Source: FEN-1297 sp021817845
GTDB taxonomy: Bacteria > Bacteroidota > Ignavibacteria > Ignavibacteriales > Ignavibacteriaceae
Direction: 5' to 3'
NCBI GenBank assembly: GCA_021817845.1
Contig: JAKAFW010000016.1
Coordinates: 1 to 64,000, forward strand
DNA: 64,000 nucleotides
Position numbers and translations under genes: made by a program
Part shown: positions 45,686 to 54,258 of the stretch, one piece after another
Position numbering within the stretch: position 1 is the first letter of the stretch
How the letters are laid out: every line of letters starts with the position of its first letter
The notes under the pieces: generated by a model
What the model was told of the DNA's origin: nothing
The model's database searches: none
The model's input: the letters and a program-made list of their open reading frames with translations, nothing else

Positions 45686-46720
45686 TTAAGTTAAGCTTGA
45701 ATATTTTTGAATTGAATTTTCAATTTTTGAAACTAAATTTTTCTCATACATTTCATGAGCGCGAAGAACCATATTTTTTATTGCTTTCGGAGTGCTTGAT
45801 CCGTGCCCGATAATGACAATACCATTTATGCCAAGCAAAGGGACCCCGCCTTGTTCCTGATAATCAAAATCCTTCAATATTTCTTTTAATGAACTCCGAA
45901 GAAGTCCGATTTTTATTTTATTAAACAAATTTTTCCCTGCGTAATCTTTAAACTTAAATTTAAGGAAGTCTAAAACACCTTCGCCAAATTTTATGAGAAT
46001 ATTTCCAACAAATCCATCGCAGACAACAACATTGACTGTTCCTTTTAATACGTCCCTTCCTTCTACATTGCCGAAGAAATTTAAGTTTGTTTTTTTAATC
46101 AATTCTGCAGCAGCTAAAGAGACCTCATTTCCTTTTGAATCTTCCTCACCCACACTCAAAATACCAATTTTAGGATTTTGGATTCCATAAATTTCTTGGG
46201 TAAAGATTGTTCCCATTACAGCGTATTCAAGAAGATGACGCGGCTTAGAGTCAACACTTGCACCGACATCAAACACAGTCGTTATTCCGGTTGAATTTGG
46301 CATTAGAGTTCCGATTGTTGCTCTTCCAACACCCGGAATTCTACCAATAATTAAAGTTGAAGCTGCCATCATTGCACCCGTATTTCCTGCGCTTACAAAT
46401 GCATCTGCTTTTTTTTCTTTAACCCATCTGGCGCCGACAACAATAGAAGAATCAGGTTTGTTTTTTATTGCATTAGTAGGAATGTCGCTCATTTCAATAA
46501 CTTCATCAGCATTAATGATTTTTTCTTCATCAAAACTGAGATTATGTTCTGAAAGAACTTTTTTTATAGCCTGCACTTTGCCCACAAGAAAAAGATCGAA
46601 GTTTTTCTTTTCAGAAAAAGCTTGAATAGCACCAATGACTGCATTTTGAGGGGCGAAGTCACCCCCCATTGCGTCAACAACTATTCTGCATTTAGAATTG
46701 TCCGGGTCAGAATTGTGCAT
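45686..46720 (-). CDS. plsX: Phosphate acyltransferase
   Basis: A 344-residue protein that makes acyl-phosphate from acyl-ACP for phospholipid synthesis. The VDAMGGDFAPQNAV opening, SAGNTGAMMAAS and the C-terminal LLGINGIVIIGHGSS are diagnostic. It is about 20 bases downstream of rpmF, the classic rpmF-plsX order. Confidence 0.97.
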   Translation of the reverse strand: MHNSDPDNSKCRIVVDAMGGDFAPQNAVIGAIQAFSEKKNFDLFLVGKVQAIKKVLSEHNLSFDEEKIINADEVIEMSDIPTNAIKNKPDSSIVVGARWVKEKKADAFVSAGNTGAMMAASTLIIGRIPGVGRATIGTLMPNSTGITTVFDVGASVDSKPRHLLEYAVMGTIFTQEIYGIQNPKIGILSVGEEDSKGNEVSLAAAELIKKTNLNFFGNVEGRDVLKGTVNVVVCDGFVGNILIKFGEGVLDFLKFKFKDYAGKNLFNKIKIGLLRSSLKEILKDFDYQEQGGVPLLGINGIVIIGHGSSTPKAIKNMVLRAHEMYEKNLVSKIENSIQKYSSLT

Positions 46721-46740
46721 TGAAAGGATTTATATTTGAA

Positions 46741-46920
46741 TTAACTTTTAGGCAAAAACATGGAACGTTCATTATAATAACCGCAGGAAGGGCAAGCGCG
46801 ATGTGTTAACTTAAGCTCTCCGCAGTTTGAACATTTGCCCATCGACGGGACAGTTGCTTTGTAATGTGTTCTGTGTTTATCTCTTCTACTTTTAGACCAT
46901 CGTCTTTTAGGATTTGGCAT
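46741..46920 (-). CDS. rpmF: 50S ribosomal protein L32
   Basis: A 59-residue protein, MPNPKRRWSKSRRDKHR at the start, followed by a zinc ribbon with CSNC (Cys30, Cys33) and CPSC (Cys43, Cys46). It ends in NERSMFLPKS and a TAA at 46741-46743. It is a structural protein of the large subunit. It lies 14 bases after the yceD-like gene and 20 before plsX. All four zinc ligands are present, so this is the zinc-binding form. Confidence 0.95.
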   Translation of the reverse strand: MPNPKRRWSKSRRDKHRTHYKATVPSMGKCSNCGELKLTHRACPSCGYYNERSMFLPKS

Positions 46921-46934
46921 ATATTTTCCGTTTA

Positions 46935-47441
46935 TTAATTTGTGTTAATTTTATTTTTCAAATCTACTAATGGTAACCATCTATCGTCTATTTCAGATTT
47001 GTCACAACTACAATTTCCCTCATTTAAGTTCTTGCCGCACTTGAAACATAGTCCCTTGCAATCATCCTTACATAATTTTTTCATCGGTATCGAAAGCAAA
47101 GCAAAGTCCTTAACATCGTCATCTAATTTTATCTTATCTGCGTCAAGTGGCAAATAAATGACATTTATCGAATCGCTTTCAACAGGTTCCTTGCCAAACA
47201 AATATACCATTTGATAACTCGTTGTGATATTTGTTGTGCAGTTAATATTACACCTGTCACAATCAAAATGAGCGTTCAATTTCAATGTTGCATTAAGAAC
47301 AATCTGATTATTTGATTTATTAAGCTCAATTTCAGCTAACACATTTCCCAAAAAAAAATCTTCAATTCCGATTTCTTTTATTGGCTCATCAAAAACATAA
47401 TTATGAACACCATCTCTAAGGTTAGAAATCTTAATAATCAT
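46935..47441 (-). CDS. DUF177 (YceD-like) protein
   Basis: A 168-residue protein of the YceD/DUF177 family, linked to 23S rRNA accumulation and almost always encoded just before rpmF, as here. Cysteines in FDCDRCNINC and in CKDDCKGLCFKCGKNLNEGNCSC are typical; the latter is the conserved C-terminal region. It is first of the leftward ribosome/lipid operon that runs to rnc. Confidence 0.9.
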   Translation of the reverse strand: MIIKISNLRDGVHNYVFDEPIKEIGIEDFFLGNVLAEIELNKSNNQIVLNATLKLNAHFDCDRCNINCTTNITTSYQMVYLFGKEPVESDSINVIYLPLDADKIKLDDDVKDFALLSIPMKKLCKDDCKGLCFKCGKNLNEGNCSCDKSEIDDRWLPLVDLKNKINTN

Positions 47442-47607
47442 GGCATTTCCTCAAAAAGGAGCAAAAAAACGAGTGAAAATATAGCCATACTATGATTGAT
47501 AATCAAATTTTTGCTAAGAAGTTTTTATTTATTTCACTGCAGCCGGGAATAATTTAATCTATTCAAAAAAGGAACAGCAAATTAAAACTACCCACCCAAA
47601 ACCATAT

Positions 47608-47651
47608 GAATGCACTCTGAATGCACATCAAAAAGCCTTCTAATAGCCTAA
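47608..47651. repeat. Second 11-bp-periodic direct repeat array
   Basis: Four consecutive 11-base units: GAATGCACTCT, GAATGCACATC, AAAAAGCCTTC and TAATAGCCTAA. The last two carry the AGCCT core seen in the array at 10337-10380. It lies in the divergent intergenic region (47442-47859) between the yceD operon and the ABC transporter genes. A similar T/C-rich tail (TTTTTCCCATT) follows here, while the other copy has TTTTCCCCATT before the array. Confidence 0.45.
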
Positions 47652-47732
47652 TCTTGTAAATGAATCACACTTAGCCTCTATTTTTCCCATTATCAAACTA
47701 TAGAAATTCTCTCCTAAGAGCTTTATCAACTC

Positions 47733-47758
47733 TTTTATTACGGAAAATAGTAATAAAA
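47733..47758. other. Nine-bp inverted repeat before the ABC transporter genes
   Basis: TTTTATTAC (47733-47741), an 8-base loop, GTAATAAAA (47750-47758). About 100 bases before the ABC ATPase start. It could be an operator or a chance A/T hairpin. The remainder of the 47442-47859 gap shows no gene. Confidence 0.35.
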
Positions 47759-47859
47759 GTGAGTCATTAAAAATTAATATTTTATATTACAAGTTTAAGA
47801 TAATATATTTGATTGTTTTTTTTATAAATTTATAATCTGCAAACACTATTAAATTGTAT

Positions 47860-48756
47860 ATGCTAAAAGTAGAAAACCTGACAAAAGAATTTAAAGGAGT
47901 TACAGCAGTAAAAGATTTATCTTTTTCAGTTGAACAAGGTAAAATTTTCGGTTTGTTAGGTCCCAACGGAGCAGGAAAGACTACAACCATTCGCACTATC
48001 ATAAATGTAATAAAACCAACAACCGGGAAAATCTATTTTGACGATAAACCTTTAACCGAAAGTTTTTTTAATCAGGTGGGCTATTTGCCTGAAGAACGGG
48101 GTCTCTATAAAAAAAGCAAGGTTGTGGATGTAATATTATATCTTGCCGAAATTAAAGGGATGACAATTCCTGATGCAAAAAATAAGGCTCAGTCTTGGCT
48201 ACGCAAATTTGAGATAGAACATTACAGAAATAAAAAAATCGAAGAGCTCTCAAAAGGTAATCAACAAAAAGTACAATTTATCAGCGCCATAATTCATGAA
48301 CCAAAATTGCTAATTTTGGACGAACCATTTAGCGGTTTTGACCCCATCAATCAACAGTTTATAAAAGAGTTAATCCTTTCACTTGCAAAATCAGGTAAAA
48401 TAATTATTCTTTCTACTCACCAAATGGAAACGGCCGAGAGACTTTGCACTGATATTCTTTTAATTAATAAAGGTCTGGAAATTTGCTCAGGACTACTTCC
48501 TAATGTTAAGAAAACATTTGGTAGTAATTTAATTAAGATTGAGTATAGCGGGGATGGTTCTTTTTTGAACTCTCTTCCGGAAGTTAAGCATATTGATAAC
48601 TACAGTAATTATGCCGAAATTCAGCTTGAAGATAATATTTATCCTCACGATTTTTTACGAAAAATTGTCCCTGCTATTGACATAAAATATTTTTCCGTCA
48701 TCGAGCCATCATTAAATAAAATTTTTATTGACCTTATCAAACAAAGTCCAAACTAA
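47860..48756 (+). CDS. ABC transporter ATP-binding protein (DrrA/NatA type)
   Basis: A 298-residue ATPase. Walker A is GPNGAGKTTT (about residue 40). The signature is the divergent SKGNQQKVQF, Walker B is LLILDEPFSGFDP, and the switch His is in ILSTHQMETAE. The glutamine-for-usual-glycine signature (KGNQQK) is common in the NatA/YhaQ-like exporters. ATG at 47860 is preferred over an in-frame TTG two codons earlier. It is followed by its permease 4 bases later. The substrate is unknown. Confidence 0.93.
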   Translation: MLKVENLTKEFKGVTAVKDLSFSVEQGKIFGLLGPNGAGKTTTIRTIINVIKPTTGKIYFDDKPLTESFFNQVGYLPEERGLYKKSKVVDVILYLAEIKGMTIPDAKNKAQSWLRKFEIEHYRNKKIEELSKGNQQKVQFISAIIHEPKLLILDEPFSGFDPINQQFIKELILSLAKSGKIIILSTHQMETAERLCTDILLINKGLEICSGLLPNVKKTFGSNLIKIEYSGDGSFLNSLPEVKHIDNYSNYAEIQLEDNIYPHDFLRKIVPAIDIKYFSVIEPSLNKIFIDLIKQSPN

Positions 48757-48760
48757 TTTT

Positions 48761-50002
48761 ATGAATAAAATCTTTGCTGTTGCTAAGTGGGAATATTTAG
48801 AAAAAGTTAAAACAAAAACTTTTATAATTTCGCTAATACTTACTCCGGCAATCATCATTGGTTTTGCGTTAGCTCCGACTTTCTTATCCGGTCAAAGTGA
48901 AAATTCAACAAAGGCAATCGGAATTATCGATACATCAGGACTATTCATCAATGGAGTTAAAGATGGATTAGAAACATATAGGATTAAAAATAATCAGCCC
49001 GCTTATATACTAATCAATTTAACCAGCCAGACTCAAGATCAAAATGAATTAAAATCATCTGCTGATTCTGCGGTTATTTCCGGACAGCTAGATGGTTATC
49101 TATTAATAAATTACGGTGGAACAGATTCTGTTTCGGTAGAATACCTTAGTAAAAATATAGGTAATTATAAAGACATCAATAATTTTGACAATACCTTTAA
49201 CAAGGTCCAGCTAGAAATAAAATTAAATGAAGAAAATATTAACCCGCAGATTGCTAAATATCTTTCCGAGAAAACGGAAATAAAACCAAAAATAATTGAC
49301 GGGAAAGGGAAAGAATCTAAACCTGATTTTTTAACTGTCTTTTTCACTTCATTTATTTTTATTATTCTTTTGATGATGATGATTCTTTCATCAGGGGGAA
49401 TGTTAATTCGAAATCTTGTCGAAGAGAAATCAAATCGGTTAATTGAAATCCTTGTTTCCAGTTGTTCGCCAAATCAACTGCTAACCGGAAAAGTTTTAGG
49501 ACTAAGTTCTTTAGGCTTAACACAAGTAATTATTTGGGGCGCAATTGGATTTGCTTTAGCCGGGACATCAACTATTCCAGATAATGCTTTCAATAATATT
49601 ATTCCGATACTTATATATTTTGTACTTGGATTTGTATTTTACACTGCAATTTTTGTCGGCATTGGTTCTATTGTAACGACAGAGCAAGAAGCCCAGCAAA
49701 TAACCAGCTACCTTAGTCTCACACTCGTGTTACCTATTGCAATTAGCGTCCCTGCTATTGAACATCCAGATTCCCTTTTCGTTCATGTTTTATCTTATAT
49801 CCCGTTTACAATCCCATCGATAATGATTTTAAGATTTAATATAGAAACGATTCCTTTTTCAGAAATTTTAGTCACATTAATTATAATGGTCGTATCAATT
49901 TATCTTGCGATAGTCGGCTCATCAAAAATTTTCCGGATTGGGATTTTATCATACGGGAAAAGACCTTCGATTAAAGAATTAATTAACTGGATTAGAGAAT
50001 AA
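48761..50002 (+). CDS. ABC-2 type exporter permease (NatB/YhaP type)
   Basis: About 413 residues from the ATG at 48761. There is one N-terminal helix (FIISLILTPAIIIGFALAP), a large extracytoplasmic domain (about 45-205), then five or six helices. NLVEEKSNRLIEILVSSCSPNQLLTGKVLG is the hallmark of ABC-2 permeases with the coupling helix. It pairs with the preceding ATPase. An upstream TTG (48728) would overlap the ATPase gene and add 11 residues without a ribosome site. Confidence 0.9.
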   Translation: MNKIFAVAKWEYLEKVKTKTFIISLILTPAIIIGFALAPTFLSGQSENSTKAIGIIDTSGLFINGVKDGLETYRIKNNQPAYILINLTSQTQDQNELKSSADSAVISGQLDGYLLINYGGTDSVSVEYLSKNIGNYKDINNFDNTFNKVQLEIKLNEENINPQIAKYLSEKTEIKPKIIDGKGKESKPDFLTVFFTSFIFIILLMMMILSSGGMLIRNLVEEKSNRLIEILVSSCSPNQLLTGKVLGLSSLGLTQVIIWGAIGFALAGTSTIPDNAFNNIIPILIYFVLGFVFYTAIFVGIGSIVTTEQEAQQITSYLSLTLVLPIAISVPAIEHPDSLFVHVLSYIPFTIPSIMILRFNIETIPFSEILVTLIIMVVSIYLAIVGSSKIFRIGILSYGKRPSIKELINWIRE

Positions 50003-50010
50003 TAGGTTTA

Positions 50011-50970
50011 ATGTTTTACTTGTCATCCGCCATAGCAGCTATACTTCCCATGATGATATATTTAGTTATCATTTGGCGATTCGACAGATACGACCGGGAA
50101 CCATTCAGCTTTGTACTGATTAATTATTTATGGGGGGCTCTAGGGGCAATATTTTTAGCAATTATCGGGAGCGCCATTATTGAGACAGTATTATCTATCT
50201 GGATAAAAAGTCCAGTTAGATTAAATCATATCGAAACTATTATTGTTGCCCCATACGTTGAAGAAATTACAAAGGGATTATTTCTCTTTATTATTTTTAC
50301 AAATAGAAGATTTGATAATATAACAGACGGTTTAGTATATGGAGGCGCTATTGGTCTCGGATTCGGAATGACCGAAAATTTTCTTTACTTCATTACATTC
50401 GGAACCAATTTTTCCGAATGGCTTACCATCGTGGTAATTCGTACGTTATTTTCCGGTGTTATGCATTGCGTAGCTACTGCAACTCTCGGAGCTTTTCTTG
50501 GATTTTCAAAATTTAAGGGAACGCCTTATAAAGTCGCGTTGCCCATACTTGGATTAGCTATAGCAATTTTTATCCATTTTGCATGGAACTTAAGTGTAAG
50601 CTTTCAATCTACGGCTCCTTTGGGATTTCTTTTCATGTTTATCACTGTTTTGATTTTTATAACAATATTTTCTTTTGCAATTTTGAGTGAGAAAAAAATA
50701 ATATATAACGAACTATTTGAAGAATCAGCAAAGGGCTTAATACCTTTTGAACATTTGACGATCCTAAGTTCTTCTAAAAAAAATAGAAACGGTTGGGTTG
50801 ATGAAAGCATTCGTAAGTTATATATTAGAGCAGCAACAACTTTAGCATTTAGGAAAATGGAATTAAAAAACTCGTCCGGCTCCAGTAAAATATTTTATGA
50901 AAAAGATATTGAGTATTACCGGCAATTTATTTCAAACTTACTTTATAAACCGATTGATTTTAAGTCATGA
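50011..50970 (+). CDS. PrsW-family intramembrane protease
   Basis: A 319-residue multi-pass protein. The PrsW/CAAX-protease motifs are visible: EE-xxx-K in VEEITKGLFLF (Glu84, Glu85, Lys88), the second motif GLGFGMTENFLYF, and the His motifs GVMHCVATATLG and IFIHFAWN. It probably cleaves a membrane-bound substrate, such as an anti-sigma factor in Bacillus, but no sigma/anti-sigma pair is near. The soluble C-terminal part (about 235-319) is an addition. It overlaps the next gene by 4 bases. Confidence 0.88.
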   Translation: MFYLSSAIAAILPMMIYLVIIWRFDRYDREPFSFVLINYLWGALGAIFLAIIGSAIIETVLSIWIKSPVRLNHIETIIVAPYVEEITKGLFLFIIFTNRRFDNITDGLVYGGAIGLGFGMTENFLYFITFGTNFSEWLTIVVIRTLFSGVMHCVATATLGAFLGFSKFKGTPYKVALPILGLAIAIFIHFAWNLSVSFQSTAPLGFLFMFITVLIFITIFSFAILSEKKIIYNELFEESAKGLIPFEHLTILSSSKKNRNGWVDESIRKLYIRAATTLAFRKMELKNSSGSSKIFYEKDIEYYRQFISNLLYKPIDFKS

Positions 50971-51665
50971 AGCTTGATTCAATAATTTACCTAATAGCAA
51001 ATTCTTCTCTTTTTAATGCTACTGAAATTCCAATTTTTGAAGCATTAGACAAAGAAAACTCTTTACTACTTTATAACGCGCTAACATTAAACCACCATGA
51101 GAACCTGAGCCTGATTTCGGATACTTACACCTCAGTTTATTGCTTTGATGAGAAAGACCGAGAATTCCTTCCCGGAATGTTTAATTCGGATCATTCAGAT
51201 ACCTTTTTTGCGGATACAAGCAATAAGACCAAATTTATAAAAAGATTAGCAGATAAATATTCAAACCAACATTTAAATAACCTTATCATTTTTACTAATT
51301 CAATCGGAATTAACCAATCAGATATTTTAAAAGCCTTTAACTTACTTTCTATGGAAGATGAGGCAATTGTAATCGGCAAAGCAAAGAATAATGGCATAGC
51401 TTTTTTGGGATTTAATTCCTTCAACAAAAATTTATTCAAAGAGATAGATTGGGACGACTTTAATTACGAAAACCTTCTCCCAATGGTTAACAAGCATGAG
51501 AATTTTATTCATGTAATGAATAATTATCTTTCTATTCAAAAATTATACGACTTTAAACAGCTTTATGTTGAGTTATCTAAAAAGGAAAGCCTAAGTTATT
51601 GCAGTCAACAGATGCACGAAAAATTTACACATTTATTCATTGAATACAAGGAGCTTCTTAAATGA
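50967..51665 (+). CDS. Unrecognised protein, possibly a degraded DUF2064-type glycosyltransferase
   Basis: A 232-residue soluble protein without signal peptide or clear motif. The order of segments LNNLIIFTNSIGINQSDILKAF, then DEAIVIGKAKNNGIAFLGF, then LFKEIDWDDF resembles DUF2064 proteins. Those have a GSDxPxL metal site and GPxxDGGYYLIG at these positions; neither is intact here. If the likeness is real, catalysis is unlikely. It is coupled by ATGA overlaps to the PrsW-type protease gene upstream and to nadD downstream. Confidence 0.5.
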   Translation: MKLDSIIYLIANSSLFNATEIPIFEALDKENSLLLYNALTLNHHENLSLISDTYTSVYCFDEKDREFLPGMFNSDHSDTFFADTSNKTKFIKRLADKYSNQHLNNLIIFTNSIGINQSDILKAFNLLSMEDEAIVIGKAKNNGIAFLGFNSFNKNLFKEIDWDDFNYENLLPMVNKHENFIHVMNNYLSIQKLYDFKQLYVELSKKESLSYCSQQMHEKFTHLFIEYKELLK

Positions 51666-52243
51666 GCATTGTCGGAATTTTTGGCGGCACTTTCGATCCG
51701 ATTCACACAGGACATTTAATTACCGCACAAGCCGTTCGTGAACTAAGAGGATTGGATAAAATAATTTTTATCCCTGCTTTCATTTCGCCTCACAAAACAG
51801 AAATACCAACATTAAGCCCAGAACATAGATTTGCTATGGTCAAACTAGCAATAAAGAATATTCCGTATTTTGATTTTTCGGATTTAGAAATAAATACTGC
51901 CACAATTTCATATACAATAGAAACATTGAGAGTTCTTAAAGAAAAATATAATAAGATAGAATTGATAATTGGTTACGATAATATTTTAAAATTTAGCTCC
52001 TGGAAAGAGCCTGATGAAATCTTAAAGTTGGCAAAAATAATTGTTTTAAATAGAAAATTAACCCAAGAGCCAATCAATAAGGACCGTTTTTACAACTCTG
52101 CCTTATTTGTCGACACACCCACTATTGAAATTAGCTCAAGTGAAATAAGAGAAAGAGTAACTAAAAATTTACCGTTAAATTTTCTCGTGCCGGAAGAAGT
52201 ACAGAAATACATTTACCATTTTAATTTATATAAGGAGAAATAA
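51662..52243 (+). CDS. nadD: Nicotinate-nucleotide adenylyltransferase
   Basis: A 193-residue enzyme that adenylates nicotinate mononucleotide in NAD synthesis. GIFGGTFDPIHTGHL carries the nucleotidyltransferase HxGH-type motif (HTGH), and the C-terminal ISSSEIRERV carries the second conserved box. Length is normal. It directly abuts the epimerase gene. Confidence 0.96.
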   Translation: MSIVGIFGGTFDPIHTGHLITAQAVRELRGLDKIIFIPAFISPHKTEIPTLSPEHRFAMVKLAIKNIPYFDFSDLEINTATISYTIETLRVLKEKYNKIELIIGYDNILKFSSWKEPDEILKLAKIIVLNRKLTQEPINKDRFYNSALFVDTPTIEISSSEIRERVTKNLPLNFLVPEEVQKYIYHFNLYKEK

Positions 52244-53158
52244 ATGAAAATATTAGTAACAGGGGGAGCAGGATTTATCGCTTCCCAAGTTTCAGACGCA
52301 TTTATTGCAGAAGGTAATGAAGTTTTTGTGGTTGATAATCTTTCAACCGGATTTGAAAAGAACATTAATCCAAATGCAAAATTTATTAAAGCAGATATAT
52401 GCGATAAAAAATTAATCGATCTTTTCGAAAAAGAAAAGTTTGACGTAGTTAATCACCACGCTGCCCAAATGGATGTACGCCGTTCGGTTGCCGATCCGGC
52501 ATTTGATGCAAATACGAATATTCTGGGAACAATAAATCTTCTTCAAAGTTGCATAAAGACGGGAGTAAAAAAGTTTATGTTCGCTTCCACAGGGGGAGCA
52601 GTTTATGGCGAACAAAAATACTTCCCGGCAGATGAAGCGCATATTACTTTTCCGTTGTCGCCGTACGGTATTTCAAAACTTGCTGTTGAAAAATATTTGC
52701 ACTTTTATCATTCCCAGTATCAGTTGAATTATTCAATTCTTCGATATGCAAATATTTATGGCCCGCGCCAAAATCCATTTGGTGAAGCAGGTGTAGTCGC
52801 TATTTTCACTTCTAAATTGCTAAAAGAAGAGCAACCAATAATTAATGGCAGCGGAGAACAAACCAGAGACTATGTATTTGTCGGCGACGTTGTTAAAGCA
52901 AATACTTTAGCTCTTAAAGATGAAACAAGCGATGTATATAACATCGGCACTTCAATAGAGACTAATGTAAACGAACTTTTCAATATGCTTAATAAAATAA
53001 TTGGCAAGGGACAAGTAGAAAAGCATGGGCCTCCGGCTTCGGGTGAACAGATGCGCAGCGTAATTACTTCAGATAAACTTTTCGGAAAATTTAATTGGCG
53101 ACCATCTACTTCACTTAGCGAAGGATTACAAAAAACAGTAGAATATTTTAAGAATTAA
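52244..53158 (+). CDS. NAD-dependent sugar epimerase (UDP-glucose 4-epimerase type)
   Basis: A 304-residue extended short-chain dehydrogenase. NAD loop GGAGFIAS at residues 7-14, FASTGGAVYGE with the catalytic Ser/Thr region, and Tyr141-xxx-Lys145 in SPYGISKLAVEKY. RYANIYGPRQNPFGEAGVVAIF and RDYVFVGDVVKA are typical of GalE-like enzymes. The precise sugar is not evident. There is a good AAGGAG ribosome site. Confidence 0.9.
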   Translation: MKILVTGGAGFIASQVSDAFIAEGNEVFVVDNLSTGFEKNINPNAKFIKADICDKKLIDLFEKEKFDVVNHHAAQMDVRRSVADPAFDANTNILGTINLLQSCIKTGVKKFMFASTGGAVYGEQKYFPADEAHITFPLSPYGISKLAVEKYLHFYHSQYQLNYSILRYANIYGPRQNPFGEAGVVAIFTSKLLKEEQPIINGSGEQTRDYVFVGDVVKANTLALKDETSDVYNIGTSIETNVNELFNMLNKIIGKGQVEKHGPPASGEQMRSVITSDKLFGKFNWRPSTSLSEGLQKTVEYFKN

Positions 53159-53176
53159 ATTTAAGATTCAAAGAGT

Positions 53177-54154
53177 TTGAAATATAAATCCAATTACGGA
53201 ATGATTGAAAATATTTTGTTAGAAAAATTGTTTCAAAATGACAGACGAACCGTGGCGCGAGCAATTTCAGTGGTTGAATCAGATAGCCCCGCTTCGATAG
53301 AATTATTAAAGAACCTTTATTCAAAAGTCGGCAGCGCCTATCGAATAGGAATTACCGGACCTCCTGGAGCTGGTAAGAGCACGATAACTAACCAGCTTGC
53401 AAAATATTACCGATCAGAAAATAAAACTGTAGGAATTATTGCTGTTGATCCAACGAGTCCATTTACGGGCGGAGCTTTGCTGGGTGACCGGGTCAGAATG
53501 AATGAAATAGGCCAAGATCCGGGCGTTTTTATCCGCAGCATGGCAACCCGCGGAAGTTTAGGAGGATTAAGCAGAAAAGCTAACGATGCGGCAGATATAC
53601 TTGATGTTGCCGGTTATGATTTTATTCTTTTTGAAACTGTTGGCGTAGGTCAATCTGAGTTAGATATTGCTCAAGCAACGGATACAACCATCGTTGTTTT
53701 AGTTCCTGAATCAGGAGATGCAGTCCAAGCGATGAAAGCCGGCTTAATGGAAATAGCTGACTTTTTTGTACTTAACAAAAGCGATCGCCCAGGCTCAGAG
53801 CAAGCCGTAACAGCACTCAGAACAATTTTGATGATGAAGGATCATGATCAAACATCATGGCTGCCAAACATCATTAAAGCGGTTGCAATAGAAAATAAGG
53901 GCATTGATGAAATAGCCGAAGAAATTTTAGACCACAAGAATTATTTAATCAAAGACGGAAAATTTACAATAAAAAGAGAACAGCACGCGAAAAACAGAAT
54001 CAAGGAGATAGTTGAAGACCAGATAAGAAAAAAATTATGGAGCGGTGAGGGAGAAAAATCATTAAACAATTCTTTAGAAAAGATAGTATTAGGTAATTCG
54101 TCCCCATATCACATTGCGGAAGAAATTATAGAAAATTTCAGGAAGCAGCTTTAA
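53177..54154 (+). CDS. meaB: Methylmalonyl-CoA mutase-associated GTPase MeaB/ArgK
   Basis: A 325-residue G3E-family GTPase that loads and protects adenosylcobalamin mutases. Walker A is GITGPPGAGKST, followed by VDPTSPFTGGALLGDRVRM, FIRSMATRGSLGGLS, the ETVGVGQSE box and NKSD for guanine. The mutase gene is not in this window. The start is uncertain: TTG at 53177 gives the stated length, while an ATG lies eight codons later at 53201. It may begin an operon with the acyl-CoA genes. Confidence 0.93.
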   Translation: MKYKSNYGMIENILLEKLFQNDRRTVARAISVVESDSPASIELLKNLYSKVGSAYRIGITGPPGAGKSTITNQLAKYYRSENKTVGIIAVDPTSPFTGGALLGDRVRMNEIGQDPGVFIRSMATRGSLGGLSRKANDAADILDVAGYDFILFETVGVGQSELDIAQATDTTIVVLVPESGDAVQAMKAGLMEIADFFVLNKSDRPGSEQAVTALRTILMMKDHDQTSWLPNIIKAVAIENKGIDEIAEEILDHKNYLIKDGKFTIKREQHAKNRIKEIVEDQIRKKLWSGEGEKSLNNSLEKIVLGNSSPYHIAEEIIENFRKQL

Positions 54155-54258
54155 TTTTAGATAGGTTCAATTCATTAACCAAGATAGGACATCCAAAAGA
54201 TTTTCTATCTTAAAATATTTTCAGCAATAATCAAGCTGAAGGAGTGAAAGGAATTTTT

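Noticed and set aside
52412..52642. Antisense open frames inside long genes (for example within the epimerase, nuo and fab genes)
   Set aside because: They are shadows of well-supported genes in other frames with no independent coding evidence.
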